Of a DNA stretch of 29,508 nt, positions 13,952-21,322 are shown piece by piece. The notes below the pieces were generated by a model that saw nothing but the letters and a program-made list of their open reading frames with translations, had not been told where the DNA came from and did no database searches. The stretch comes from a virus. Each line of letters begins with the position of its first letter. The stretch's first letter is position 1. The stretch covers positions 1 through 29,508 of IMG/VR virus record IMGVR_UViG_3300045051_001397, one strand, 5' to 3'. The translations under genes and the position numbers were made by a program.

Positions 13952-14475
13952 TGCCGCGGCGCAAGAAAGTGGACGAACTGCCGGAAGAGATCAGGAGTGA
14001 ACTCAATCGCCTGCTGATCGAGCGGGCGTTCGGGGATTTCCGGGGACTGGAGGGGTGGCTGGAGGAGCGGGGGTACTCGATCGGGAAAAGCTCGATCCAC
14101 CGCTACTCGCGCGATTTTCAAGCGCAGATGGAAGATCTCAGGGTCGCGACCGAACAGGCGCGGGCGATCGCCGAGGTGTGCGGCGACGACGAGAACTCGC
14201 TGGGTGACGCGCTCTCGCGACTGGCCCAACAGAAATTGATGGACGCGTTGCGAGATATCGATCCCGCGGGCGTGGAAGAATTATCGCTCGATCGCCTCGT
14301 GAACGCGATCGCGAACCTGAACAAGAGCGCCAACGCGACGAAGAAGCACTCCAGCGACGTTCGCAAGAAAATCAAACAGGTGAGCGAGGAAGTTGCCGAA
14401 ACGGCGCGTTCTAGCGGCCTATCCGAGACGGCGGCCGAGGAGATCCGGCGCAAGATCTTGGGGGTGGCGGAATGA
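13951..14475 (+). CDS. Terminase small subunit, DUF3486/Mu gp27-like
   Basis: The 174-residue product matches the DUF3486 pattern: PRRKKVDELPEEIRSELNRLLIE at the start (in pieces), then a substrate-recognition HTH (GLEGWLEERGYSIGKSSIHRYSRDF), which is strongly typical, followed by a long helical region with ALSRLAQQKLMDAL and a coiled C-terminus. It binds phage DNA at the packaging start site and activates the large subunit; in Mu-like phages this is gp27. The stop overlaps the next start (ATGA). The upstream palindrome suggests this is the first gene of a late transcription unit. Confidence 0.88.
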   Translation: MPRRKKVDELPEEIRSELNRLLIERAFGDFRGLEGWLEERGYSIGKSSIHRYSRDFQAQMEDLRVATEQARAIAEVCGDDENSLGDALSRLAQQKLMDALRDIDPAGVEELSLDRLVNAIANLNKSANATKKHSSDVRKKIKQVSEEVAETARSSGLSETAAEEIRRKILGVAE

Positions 14476-14804
14476 GAAGCGTTAGCGCCTTAGAAGAGAG
14501 ATTCCTCGCGCTCTGGGAGCGGAGTCAGGATATCCCGTTGGAGCGGGAGTACAGGGGGATTCCGGGTCGTCTTTTCCGCTTTGACTTCTGCCATCCGGGA
14601 TCGAGGGTGGCGATCGAGGTGATGGGAGGTATCTGGACGGGCGGACGGCATAGCGGCGGCGCGGGACAGATTAAAGACTTCGAGAAGCTGAATCTGGCGA
14701 TTCTTCACGGCTGGGTGGTTTTCCAGCTTTCGGGGGAGATGATCGCCGATCGCTGGGTGGAGGCGATCGCCCGATCGATCCGCGATCGGGAAGTGCCGTT
14801 TTAG
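14472..14804 (+). CDS. PD-(D/E)XK-like small endonuclease
   Basis: The 110-residue product resembles the short Vsr/DUF559-type nucleases often found in phages: FRFDFCHPGSRVAIEV (35-50) gives the D38 and E49 of the metal site, followed by GG-W-GGRHSGGAG and the helix KDFEKLNLAILHGW, then VVFQLSGEMI. A classical E-x-K is not obvious (E49-V-M), so the lysine may come from elsewhere, as in some members. It may act in DNA end processing during packaging or recombination. It overlaps the small terminase by 4 nt and precedes the AT-rich insert. Confidence 0.7.
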   Translation: MRSVSALEERFLALWERSQDIPLEREYRGIPGRLFRFDFCHPGSRVAIEVMGGIWTGGRHSGGAGQIKDFEKLNLAILHGWVVFQLSGEMIADRWVEAIARSIRDREVPF

Positions 14805-14842
14805 CGATTCCCGGTGTCCGTACACCTCTCGATCGATCCCTG

Positions 14843-14904
14843 TTGACATTCCTTTTAGGGAGTGCGATCATTTATTTAGTTACCTAAAAGGGATTTAAAT
14901 AAAT
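14843..14904 (+). promoter_or_regulatory. Promoter and interleaved inverted repeats upstream of the ART-like gene
   Basis: TTGACA (14843-14848) is a perfect -35 box; the -10 is less clear (TCATTT from 14868). CCTTTTAGG (14851-14859) is inverted at 14883-14891, and ATTTATTTA (14870-14878) is inverted at 14896-14904. The two 9-bp pairs interleave, so as RNA only one hairpin can form fully at a time; as DNA they are two operators. The stretch is AT-rich and sits just before an inserted-looking gene. Confidence 0.6.
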
Positions 14905-14915
14905 CACCGAGAAAA

Positions 14916-15395
14916 ATGATTACATCTTACAAGCCCAAGATCGCCTATCCTTTCACGTACTGGTATCGGAATAATTCGGGAAATATCGTCGAGGCTTCGA
15001 GTCTGAGCGAGGTTCCCGAGGACATCGAACTATATTGCAATACCTACGATATCGGCAAGTATTTCCAGCGCTTGGGGGCGAACAATGTTAATCCCCACAC
15101 CTATCGCCGCGAGGGACATCTATTCATGCTGGAGATTTTACCTCTGGCGATCGAGAAATACGGCAGAGTTTTTCCGAGGCTTTATCGGGGCGTTCGATCG
15201 GATCGCCCGGATGGCGAGTACAAATTATTGTTCGGAAGCGAGGATATCGAGGTCGCTAAATTTTACGGGAAAACGATTAAAGAATATTTAAATGTTCGAG
15301 GGCTGGAGTTTCACTCGGTTCTGCGATCTGTAAAATCCGATGATTACTCGGATGGCTACGGGGAAATGGATCGCGAGGTAATTTTTTTGCCATGA
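14916..15395 (+). CDS. Possible ADP-ribosyltransferase-fold protein (accessory gene)
   Basis: The 159-residue product has an order of motifs like the R-S-E class of ADP-ribosyltransferases: RLYRGVRSD (R91), then LLFGSEDIEVAKFYG (105-118; a GSED in place of STS, followed by the usual vA..F helix), and EMDREVIFLP at the C-terminus (E150/E154). Phage enzymes of this fold, such as those of T4, modify host RNA polymerase and other proteins; others are toxins. The central STS motif is incomplete, so activity is uncertain. The gene is AT-richer than its surroundings, has its own promoter, and overlaps the following unknown gene by 4 nt, as in two-gene cargo or toxin/antidote pairs. Confidence 0.45.
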   Translation: MITSYKPKIAYPFTYWYRNNSGNIVEASSLSEVPEDIELYCNTYDIGKYFQRLGANNVNPHTYRREGHLFMLEILPLAIEKYGRVFPRLYRGVRSDRPDGEYKLLFGSEDIEVAKFYGKTIKEYLNVRGLEFHSVLRSVKSDDYSDGYGEMDREVIFLP

Positions 15396-15838
15396 ACGTT
15401 ATCAATTTAACTTTAGAACGCGTGGCCGAATTACTTGCCGATTGGGACACGGAAAGCCTTCGGCGTTATTGGAACTCGGAGATACTGGAAATCGCGGAAT
15501 GTCTCGCGCGGGAAATTCAAGGCGTGGCCGATTCTATCTCCGGGGATGACGCTTGGTGGAGTCAGTTTCCGAGCTACGATCGCGCGCGAGATTTAAACGG
15601 CCGACAGGAGGTGATCGTTCTCGATGTCGCTGTCGCTCTCGCGCGAAAGGGACTAACGAGCGATCGGCGGATTGTTAATTTTTTGCGGCACGAACTTACT
15701 AATTACGATTCGCTTTTGAGAGAAGGAGAAGACAGATCGATGTTAAAGGCAGAGATTTTAAGCGGGATCGCCGAGGCTTATCCCTATCTCGCCGAGGAAT
15801 GCGAGCGGCAGGCGAGGGAGGCACGCGAGAATGAATAG
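15392..15838 (+). CDS. Protein of unknown function coupled to the ART-like gene
   Basis: The 148-residue product is acidic and helical (LTLERVAELLADWDTESLRRYW; LDVAVALARKGLTSDRRIVNFL; LKAEILSGIAEAYPYLAEECE), without membrane segments or known motifs. It overlaps the ART-like gene (ATGA) and the next HTH gene (8 nt). The acidic, helical nature and the coupling would suit an antidote or partner that holds the upstream product in check, but this is inference. Codon use is AT-richer than the terminase genes, like the ART-like gene. Confidence 0.6.
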   Translation: MNVINLTLERVAELLADWDTESLRRYWNSEILEIAECLAREIQGVADSISGDDAWWSQFPSYDRARDLNGRQEVIVLDVAVALARKGLTSDRRIVNFLRHELTNYDSLLREGEDRSMLKAEILSGIAEAYPYLAEECERQAREARENE

Positions 15839-16151
15839 CCCGACTCGGGTTCGCGCGATTCTAGAAGCCGCGAAAGAAAAGGATTTTCTCGGGCCCGGCG
15901 ATATTTCCCCGGCGTTCAATCGAACCCTGAATACCGCGAACCGGATTCTGCAACTCTTCGCGGGCGCGGGGGAAAACGGACTAAGCAACGAACAGTTGGT
16001 CGCGCGGACGGAACTGAATATCACCACCGCCCGTGTCTACACGAAGCTTCTGCGCGATCTGGGCTATCTAGACGCGCGGACGGAGAAGGTCAACGGAGCG
16101 CCGATCGTGTATTCCCTCAAGCGCGAGCGCGTGACGATAGCGATCGATTAA
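15831..16151 (+). CDS. Winged-helix HTH protein
   Basis: The 106-residue product has a helical start and a winged helix at about 42-105: AGENGLSNEQLVARTELNITTARVYTKLLRDLGYLDARTEKVNGAPIVYSL in pieces, resembling MarR/IclR-type wings with NGAPIVYSL as the wing strand. It may regulate the accessory pair or late genes. The start overlaps the previous gene by 8 nt. It ends 119 nt before the large terminase, whose leader carries a palindrome. Confidence 0.65.
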   Translation: MNSPTRVRAILEAAKEKDFLGPGDISPAFNRTLNTANRILQLFAGAGENGLSNEQLVARTELNITTARVYTKLLRDLGYLDARTEKVNGAPIVYSLKRERVTIAID

Positions 16152-16214
16152 AGTTAGCGTTTCTAGTCCCCGACTCCCCGCGGTCGGCTTTAACCCGATC
16201 GGGGGCGGATTCGC

Positions 16215-16234
16215 TTTGGCAAAATTTTGGCGCT
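16215..16234. repeat. Dispersed 20-bp palindrome, copy 4, upstream of the large terminase
   Basis: TTTGGCAAAATTTTGGCGCT matches 16 of 20 consensus bases. The centre 16224.5 is 61.5 nt before the ATG, and a CGATAGTG box begins 31.5 nt after the centre. Confidence 0.75.
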
Positions 16235-16246
16235 GATCGTCCCTCG

Positions 16247-16283
16247 CTTTTCCCCCGATAGTGAAAACGGGTGAGGGGGAAAG
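16247..16283 (+). promoter_or_regulatory. Leader hairpin that covers the ribosome site of the large terminase
   Basis: CTTTTCCCCC (16247-16256) can pair with GGGGGAAAG (16275-16283), with one bulged T. The right arm is the ribosome-binding site, so the structure could hold back translation. The equivalent structure with different bases occurs before the radical-SAM gene. Confidence 0.55.
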
Positions 16284-16285
16284 AG

Positions 16286-17713
16286 ATGGACGCGGTATTA
16301 CTGCCTTATCAGAAAAAATGGGTGGCCGATAAGTCCCCGGTCAAGATCTGCGAGAAGAGTCGGCGGATCGGTCTGACGTGGGCCGAGGCGGCCGATGCGG
16401 CGCTGACCGCGGGTTCCGAGCGGGGGATGGACGTTTATTATCTCGGTTACTCGGAAGATATCGCCCGCGAGTTCGTCCGCGACGTGATCGACTGGACGGC
16501 GAATTTCAAGCTCGTCGCGGACGAACTCCAAGAAATTTATATCGAAGACGGGAATAAACCGATCCGATCGTTCGCGGTGCAGTACGCGAGCGGTTTCCGC
16601 GTCGTCGCGCTCTCCTCTCGCCCTACCAACCTTCGCGGCCGTCAGGGGCGCGTGATTCTCGACGAGGCGGCGTTCCACGGCGATCTACCGGGTTTAATTA
16701 AAGCGGCGATGGCGTTCCTGATGTGGGGCGGGCAGGTGCGGATCGTCTCCACCCACAACGGGGTCGAAAATCATTTTTACGAGTTGGTGGAGGATTGCCG
16801 CAAAGGAAAAAAGCCCTACAGTCTGCACCGCATCACGCTGGATGACGCGCTCGCGGACGGACTCTACAAACGGATCTGTTTCAAAACCGGACAGAAATAC
16901 TCCAAGAAAGCCGAACTCGCGTGGCGGCAGGAGTTGATCGACCAGTACGGCGAGGGCGCGGACGAGGAATTATTCTGCATCCCCAACCAGTCCGGCGGTT
17001 GCTATCTGCCGCGCCTGTTGATCGAGCGGAACATGGATGGCACTATCCCGGTTCTGCGCTTCGCGTGTAAGGACGGGTTCGCGACCGACCCCGATCGGGA
17101 GGGAAGAACGCGAGACTGGATTTCGGAGAATTTGAACCCGGTACTAGAAACCGTTAACCCGCGCTGGAAAAGCTCCTACGGGATGGACTTCGGGCGATCT
17201 GGAGACTTGAGCTATTTGCTCGTACTTCAGGAGGGGCCGGATCTGGTGCGGCGATCGATCGCGGCGATCGAATTGAGAAATTGCCCTTTCGAGCAACAGA
17301 AGCAGATTCTTTTCCACATCGGCGATCGCCTGCCGCGGTTAGTCGGGGGCGCTCACGACGCGCGGGGGAACGGTCAGTATCTCGCCGAGGTGGCGATGCA
17401 GAGATACGGCAAATATCGGATTCTAGAGGTGATGCCCACCGCGAACTGGTATCTGGAGGCTTTCCCGAAATACAAGGCGGCGCACGAGGATCGGCAGATT
17501 ATTCTCCCGAAATGCTCGGACTTGCTCGACGATCACCGACTGGTGGTGATGCAGGGCGGAATACCGCGGATTCCCGATAAACGGACGAAGGGAAGCGACG
17601 GGGGGCAACGTCACGGGGACGGCGCGGTCGCCGGGGCGCTCGCGTGGCAAGCCTCGCTCAATTGGGAGGCGGGTTTACCGGCGATGGGGTCGAAGTCGTT
17701 TAGCGCGTGGTGA
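16286..17713 (+). CDS. Terminase large subunit, Mu gp28-like
   Basis: The 475-residue product is the packaging motor and headful nuclease. The ATPase part has an adapted Walker A at KSRRIGLT (24-31), a Walker B GRVILDEAAF (121-130; D126, E127), and coupling motif VSTHN near 154-158. The nuclease is RNase-H-like: D301 in GMDFGRSGDLS, a middle part AHDARGNGQYLAE, and a C-terminal acid in HGDGAVAGALAW. Length and motif spellings fit the Mu gp28/terminase_6 group. ATG 16286 is chosen over in-frame GTG 16271 because GGGGGAAAG lies just upstream. The small terminase is 1.8 kb upstream, separated by the nuclease and accessory genes. Confidence 0.92.
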   Translation: MDAVLLPYQKKWVADKSPVKICEKSRRIGLTWAEAADAALTAGSERGMDVYYLGYSEDIAREFVRDVIDWTANFKLVADELQEIYIEDGNKPIRSFAVQYASGFRVVALSSRPTNLRGRQGRVILDEAAFHGDLPGLIKAAMAFLMWGGQVRIVSTHNGVENHFYELVEDCRKGKKPYSLHRITLDDALADGLYKRICFKTGQKYSKKAELAWRQELIDQYGEGADEELFCIPNQSGGCYLPRLLIERNMDGTIPVLRFACKDGFATDPDREGRTRDWISENLNPVLETVNPRWKSSYGMDFGRSGDLSYLLVLQEGPDLVRRSIAAIELRNCPFEQQKQILFHIGDRLPRLVGGAHDARGNGQYLAEVAMQRYGKYRILEVMPTANWYLEAFPKYKAAHEDRQIILPKCSDLLDDHRLVVMQGGIPRIPDKRTKGSDGGQRHGDGAVAGALAWQASLNWEAGLPAMGSKSFSAW

Positions 17714-17732
17714 TGGACAAAATTTCGCCCCT
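17713..17732. repeat. Dispersed palindrome, copy 5, upstream of the radical-SAM gene
   Basis: ATGGACAAAATTTCGCCCCT, the most degenerate of the leader copies. The centre 17722.5 is 64.5 nt before the ATG, and the box CGACGATG begins 31.5 nt after the centre, at the same offset as in the terminase leaders. Confidence 0.6.
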
Positions 17733-17748
17733 GTAAATTTTTAGCCGA

Positions 17749-17784
17749 TTCCCCGACGATGGGTTTGACGGACGATCGGGGGAA
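17749..17784 (+). promoter_or_regulatory. Leader hairpin covering the ribosome site of the radical-SAM gene
   Basis: TTCCCCGA (17749-17756) pairs with TCGGGGGAA (17776-17784) with one bulged G; the right arm is the ribosome site. The stem differs in sequence from those before the terminase genes while keeping position and pairing. Confidence 0.55.
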
Positions 17785-17786
17785 GA

Positions 17787-18989
17787 ATGGCCGACACTAT
17801 CAAACCTTACTACGGCGAGTTTTTCGTGAGTTGTATCCCGCTAGAGATGGGCGGGACGTATTGCAGTCACAACTGTAGCTATTGTTTTAGCAACCTCGGC
17901 AATAAAAAGCGAAAATTCGACCCCGCGGGAACGGTCAGATTGATTAAAAACCGACACGATCGCCTGGCTTTAGAGGCTCAACTGCTATCGCTGGGCTACC
18001 CGGTGCTGATCAGCAATAAAGTCGATCCCTTCAGTCGATCGAACTACCGCGAGATGCTCCCGATCATGAAGCTCCTGACCGACGAGGGCATCGGGATCGC
18101 CATCCAGACCCGCGGTGGCACGGGAATCGACGACGCGTTAAAATTCCTTCCCCCTAGCGTCTGGTACGTCTCGATCACTCACGATAGCGACGAGACGCGA
18201 AAGGTTATCGAGCGGCAGGCTCCGTCGATCGAGAGCCGGTTCGAGCTTGTAGACAAGCTAACAAGGTTCGGTCATCGTGTGGTGGTGGGCGCGAACCCCT
18301 TACATCCCGACTGGATTAAAGACCCGGAAACCTTCTTCGATCGCCTCGCCGAACTGGGAGTCGAGGGGGTGTGGTTGGAATACCTGCATCTCTCCTACAA
18401 GCAACGCGACGCGATGGGACCGCGCGAACGGGCGGCGATCGGCGAGGAATTAATTAAAAAAGCGATGAAGCGGAATCTTCCAGCCGATTGGGAGGATTTC
18501 GGGGAGCGGTGCGAGGGGGCGATCGCCCGCGCGGGGATGGAAATTTACCGGGGCGGTCAGGCGAGGCGATCGGACTTCTGGAAGCCTTTTCGCGAGACCT
18601 ACCCGAGAACTTTCCCCAATATGCAGGACTGGATCAACCACTGTCACGATAACGATATCGAGGAGTTCGATATTAACGACTGGAGGTTGTTTTTCGCGGA
18701 CAAACTACCGAAAGAGATCGATTCGAGCCAGATGTATCACTACATCGAGTTCGGGGCGCAGAGGAAGCAATCGGGGGTGACGATCCCGAAGGCGCGGAAT
18801 TACGCCGATCTCCTGCCGGTGTGCTGGAGTAACGAGAAATTCCCCCGCGCCAACCCGATCGCCTGCGAGGCGTTCCTGTATCTGGCGGAAAAAGGGAACG
18901 ACGGCGAACCGAAGCCGATTCTTAAAGACGGTCTACCGGCCTTCGGGTTTATCCCGGGGGGGACGGACTATAAATACCTGTTGGTGTAG
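17787..18989 (+). CDS. Radical-SAM enzyme of the photolyase-like/SplB type
   Basis: The 400-residue product carries the radical-SAM cluster motif C26-x3-C30-x2-C33 (YCSHNCSYCF), then NKVDPFSRSNYREMLPIMKLL and a TIM-barrel run (IAIQTRGG; WYVSITHDSD; VVVGANPLHPDW; VWLEYLHLS) like COG1533/spore-photoproduct-lyase relatives. Such enzymes use S-adenosylmethionine to make a radical; SplB repairs DNA lesions, and others modify nucleotides or proteins. The C-terminal third (250-400) is not recognised and may bind the substrate. Its place between the large terminase and a tandem ParB-like gene, ahead of the portal, is odd for a metabolic enzyme and suggests action on phage DNA or on a virion protein. 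Confidence 0.85.
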   Translation: MADTIKPYYGEFFVSCIPLEMGGTYCSHNCSYCFSNLGNKKRKFDPAGTVRLIKNRHDRLALEAQLLSLGYPVLISNKVDPFSRSNYREMLPIMKLLTDEGIGIAIQTRGGTGIDDALKFLPPSVWYVSITHDSDETRKVIERQAPSIESRFELVDKLTRFGHRVVVGANPLHPDWIKDPETFFDRLAELGVEGVWLEYLHLSYKQRDAMGPRERAAIGEELIKKAMKRNLPADWEDFGERCEGAIARAGMEIYRGGQARRSDFWKPFRETYPRTFPNMQDWINHCHDNDIEEFDINDWRLFFADKLPKEIDSSQMYHYIEFGAQRKQSGVTIPKARNYADLLPVCWSNEKFPRANPIACEAFLYLAEKGNDGEPKPILKDGLPAFGFIPGGTDYKYLLV

Positions 18990-19007
18990 CGGCAAAATTT
19001 AGCCGGG
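18988..19007. repeat. Dispersed palindrome, copy 6, between the radical-SAM and ParB-like genes
   Basis: AGCGGCAAAATTTAGCCGGG keeps the GGCAAAATTT core with a shortened right arm. It overlaps the upstream stop codon area and ends just before the ribosome site GGGAGGGAG; the centre is 19.5 nt before the next start codon. Confidence 0.6.
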
Positions 19008-19016
19008 GAGGGAGAG

Positions 19017-19763
19017 ATGGCGAGTCAGGGGTGGAAGAAGAACAAGAAGGGCTATATGGAGAAAGACGGCGCGACCCGGCGACAGATGATGGCGGAGAAG
19101 CGGGCGGCGGGCGGCGAGTACGGGTTGAGCGACACCCTTAAAGGAGAGTCGCCGGGGGCGATCGATCCGAAATGGGGTACGAGCAACGTCGAGAGAATGG
19201 GAGATCGGGTCGCTTTCGAGAAATACGACATCCCGACAATAGAGGGGGCGCGGGGGAAAGTTACCCCGGAGATCGAGTCGCTGGCGAGGGATATCGCCGA
19301 CGGAAAAGCCGATATCCTCAATCCCGTGGTCGTGGAAAAGGTCGGTTTCGAGAAATACCGCCTGATCTCCGGCGAGAGGGAATTCCTCGCCTCCAAACGA
19401 GCTAAAGAATTGAACCCGGAGATCGAGACGGTGAACGGCTATTTCGTTCGCGATCCGAAAGCGGCGCGAACCCAACTCAAACTATTCGCGGACGTGAAGA
19501 TCCCCAACAACGCGACCGGGGAGGCCGCGAAAATCGACATCTCGATGATCTCGACGAAGGTGAAAGCCGATACGAAGCCGCTCGAAAAACAGGCGCGTAG
19601 TATTCTCGGAACCGGGGACAACCTCAAGCCGGTTATTCTGCGAAAAGTGGGCTTCGAGAAGTACGAGGTGGTCGCCGGACATCAGGTTTACCACGCCGCG
19701 GTTCGGGCCAAGAGCAAAGATCGGAAATTTGAAACGATGAACGCGATCGTTCTCGATAATTAA
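19017..19763 (+). CDS. Protein with two tandem ParB/Srx-like domains
   Basis: The 248-residue product has a basic N-terminus (1-30) and two repeats of one domain. The first (about 66-145) has LARDIADGKADILNPVVVEKVGFEKYRLISGEREFLASKRAKE in pieces; the second (about 172-248) has LKPVILRKVGFEKYEVVAGHQVYHAAVRAK. The strand-turn VGFEKY-x-[LV]-[IV]-[SA]-G with a following helix is the ParB/sulfiredoxin fold; the first copy keeps GERE, the second has GHQV. Each domain may bind a nucleotide or DNA. Paired ParB-like and redox enzyme genes are known (IbrA/IbrB), so a joint function with the upstream radical-SAM protein is likely. GGGAGGGAG precedes the ATG. Confidence 0.75.
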   Translation: MASQGWKKNKKGYMEKDGATRRQMMAEKRAAGGEYGLSDTLKGESPGAIDPKWGTSNVERMGDRVAFEKYDIPTIEGARGKVTPEIESLARDIADGKADILNPVVVEKVGFEKYRLISGEREFLASKRAKELNPEIETVNGYFVRDPKAARTQLKLFADVKIPNNATGEAAKIDISMISTKVKADTKPLEKQARSILGTGDNLKPVILRKVGFEKYEVVAGHQVYHAAVRAKSKDRKFETMNAIVLDN

Positions 19764-19786
19764 ATCGTCCCGACCCCGGAGCCGAT

Positions 19787-21289
19787 ATGCAGAAATACGA
19801 GTCCGCCCACCACGGCGATCTCCCCTACGAGTCCGCCAAAGAGAACTGGGATTATTACTCCGGCGATACCTTTCAATTCTGGACGGGGCCGAAACCCCCG
19901 GCGGATCACCCGGACGCGAGAACCGTGATGAGATCTCTGGAGGAGGTATTCCACTCCCACAACGTCATCGGGGAAGCGATCGATCACTACGTCGCGGCGC
20001 TCGTGGGACAACCGTTTAACTTTTACCTATCGGCCGATAAGCCGATGGAAACCCTAACCGACGCCCAGAAAAGAGCGATCGACGCGGAGGAAGAATTTTT
20101 ACAGAAGTGGTGGGACTACCAGAAAGAGCGGGCGATCGAGTCCGGGCGCGGCGACCCGATCGCCGGGGCGGTAACGCAACTGCTCGTGACCGGGCGCGGC
20201 TATCTCCGTCTCTATCGACCCGCTCGGGTGGCGAACGACCCGGAACCCTACCGCCGGATGATCCTGCACTGCCCGGCGATCGGGAGCGTGGCGACGGAAC
20301 GCGACGCGGACGGCTTCCTGTACGAGGCGCGCTACGATTACGACCCGCCCGAGGGAGGCTCGACGGGAGATCGGGCGAGCGAGACCTATACCCTACTGGA
20401 AAACGGAAAAACGAGAATTCAGGACAGCAACGAGCCGAGGGAGGTGGACTACGGCGGGAGACTGCCGATCTTCGAGATGCGCGGGAAAAGCGTTATTACC
20501 CCGTCGGCGAAACAGGGGCAGAACTCGATCAATAAAGTTCTGACGATTAAGGACGTGAACGTGGACGCGGGAGGATTCTTGAGCCGGGTGCTGATTAACG
20601 CGCAACTTCCGGGGGAGTTCGTCACCGATCCCAATCAGCCCAACGGGCGAAAGTTCGTCCCCTCCGATCGCCCGCTCACTTTCGGTCCGCGACAGGTGAC
20701 GTACGTACAGGGAATGCCCCTCGGCGACCCCGATAACCCGTCGAGCTACACCACCCCCTCGCTGATCACCGAACAGCCGATCGACGCGGGGGTATTCGGG
20801 GGTTCGCTGGCGATCGATTACGAGGCGTTCTGGTTGTCGATCGGGTTGGGACACCTACTGACCGCGGGGGACGGGTCGCTGTCGGGACGGAGCCGCGAGA
20901 CGATCAAGGGAGATTTCGAGGTGCGATTGCAGGGGTACGCGGGGATCGTCGAGTCGTCTTTAAAGGCGATTTTCCAGACGGTGCAGATCTTACTCGCCGA
21001 TCTCTACAATCGCCCGTCGCTGAAGGAATACTCCTGCGTCGTCGAACTTAACCTGACCACCGGAAAAGCTCTGCCGGAGGAACGAAATCAGGCGATCGTC
21101 GAGTATCAATCCAAACTGCGATCGAGAACGGGGGCGATGATGGCGATCGGCATCTCCGACCCGGACGCGGAGATAGAACTGATGCAACGCGAGACGGAAA
21201 CCGAGATCGCCGGCATCGCCAAATTGGAGGCGGAGAAAACGCGGGCCGGACTTCCCTCGCTAATCGGAGCCGATAACGCCCCGGCGTGA
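19787..21289 (+). CDS. Phage portal protein
   Basis: The 500-residue product is predicted to form the dodecameric ring through which DNA enters and leaves the head. The evidence is its length, position after terminase and before the MuF protein, and portal-like features: an N-terminal helix-rich part (EEVFHSHNVIGEAIDHYVAALVGQPFNFYLS), a central stretch with GSVATERDADGFLYEARYDY (wing), then SAKQGQNSINKVLTIKDVNVDAGGF (stem/clip region, in pieces), LTAGDGSLSGRSRETIKGDF and a helical, acidic C-terminus. It differs from Mu gp29 (DUF935) in wording and may belong to another portal family. The ATG is 23 nt after the ParB-like stop. Confidence 0.82.
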   Translation: MQKYESAHHGDLPYESAKENWDYYSGDTFQFWTGPKPPADHPDARTVMRSLEEVFHSHNVIGEAIDHYVAALVGQPFNFYLSADKPMETLTDAQKRAIDAEEEFLQKWWDYQKERAIESGRGDPIAGAVTQLLVTGRGYLRLYRPARVANDPEPYRRMILHCPAIGSVATERDADGFLYEARYDYDPPEGGSTGDRASETYTLLENGKTRIQDSNEPREVDYGGRLPIFEMRGKSVITPSAKQGQNSINKVLTIKDVNVDAGGFLSRVLINAQLPGEFVTDPNQPNGRKFVPSDRPLTFGPRQVTYVQGMPLGDPDNPSSYTTPSLITEQPIDAGVFGGSLAIDYEAFWLSIGLGHLLTAGDGSLSGRSRETIKGDFEVRLQGYAGIVESSLKAIFQTVQILLADLYNRPSLKEYSCVVELNLTTGKALPEERNQAIVEYQSKLRSRTGAMMAIGISDPDAEIELMQRETETEIAGIAKLEAEKTRAGLPSLIGADNAPA

Positions 21290-21322
21290 TAGGTTTATGT
21301 AGAACGGATTGCCCGTTACACG

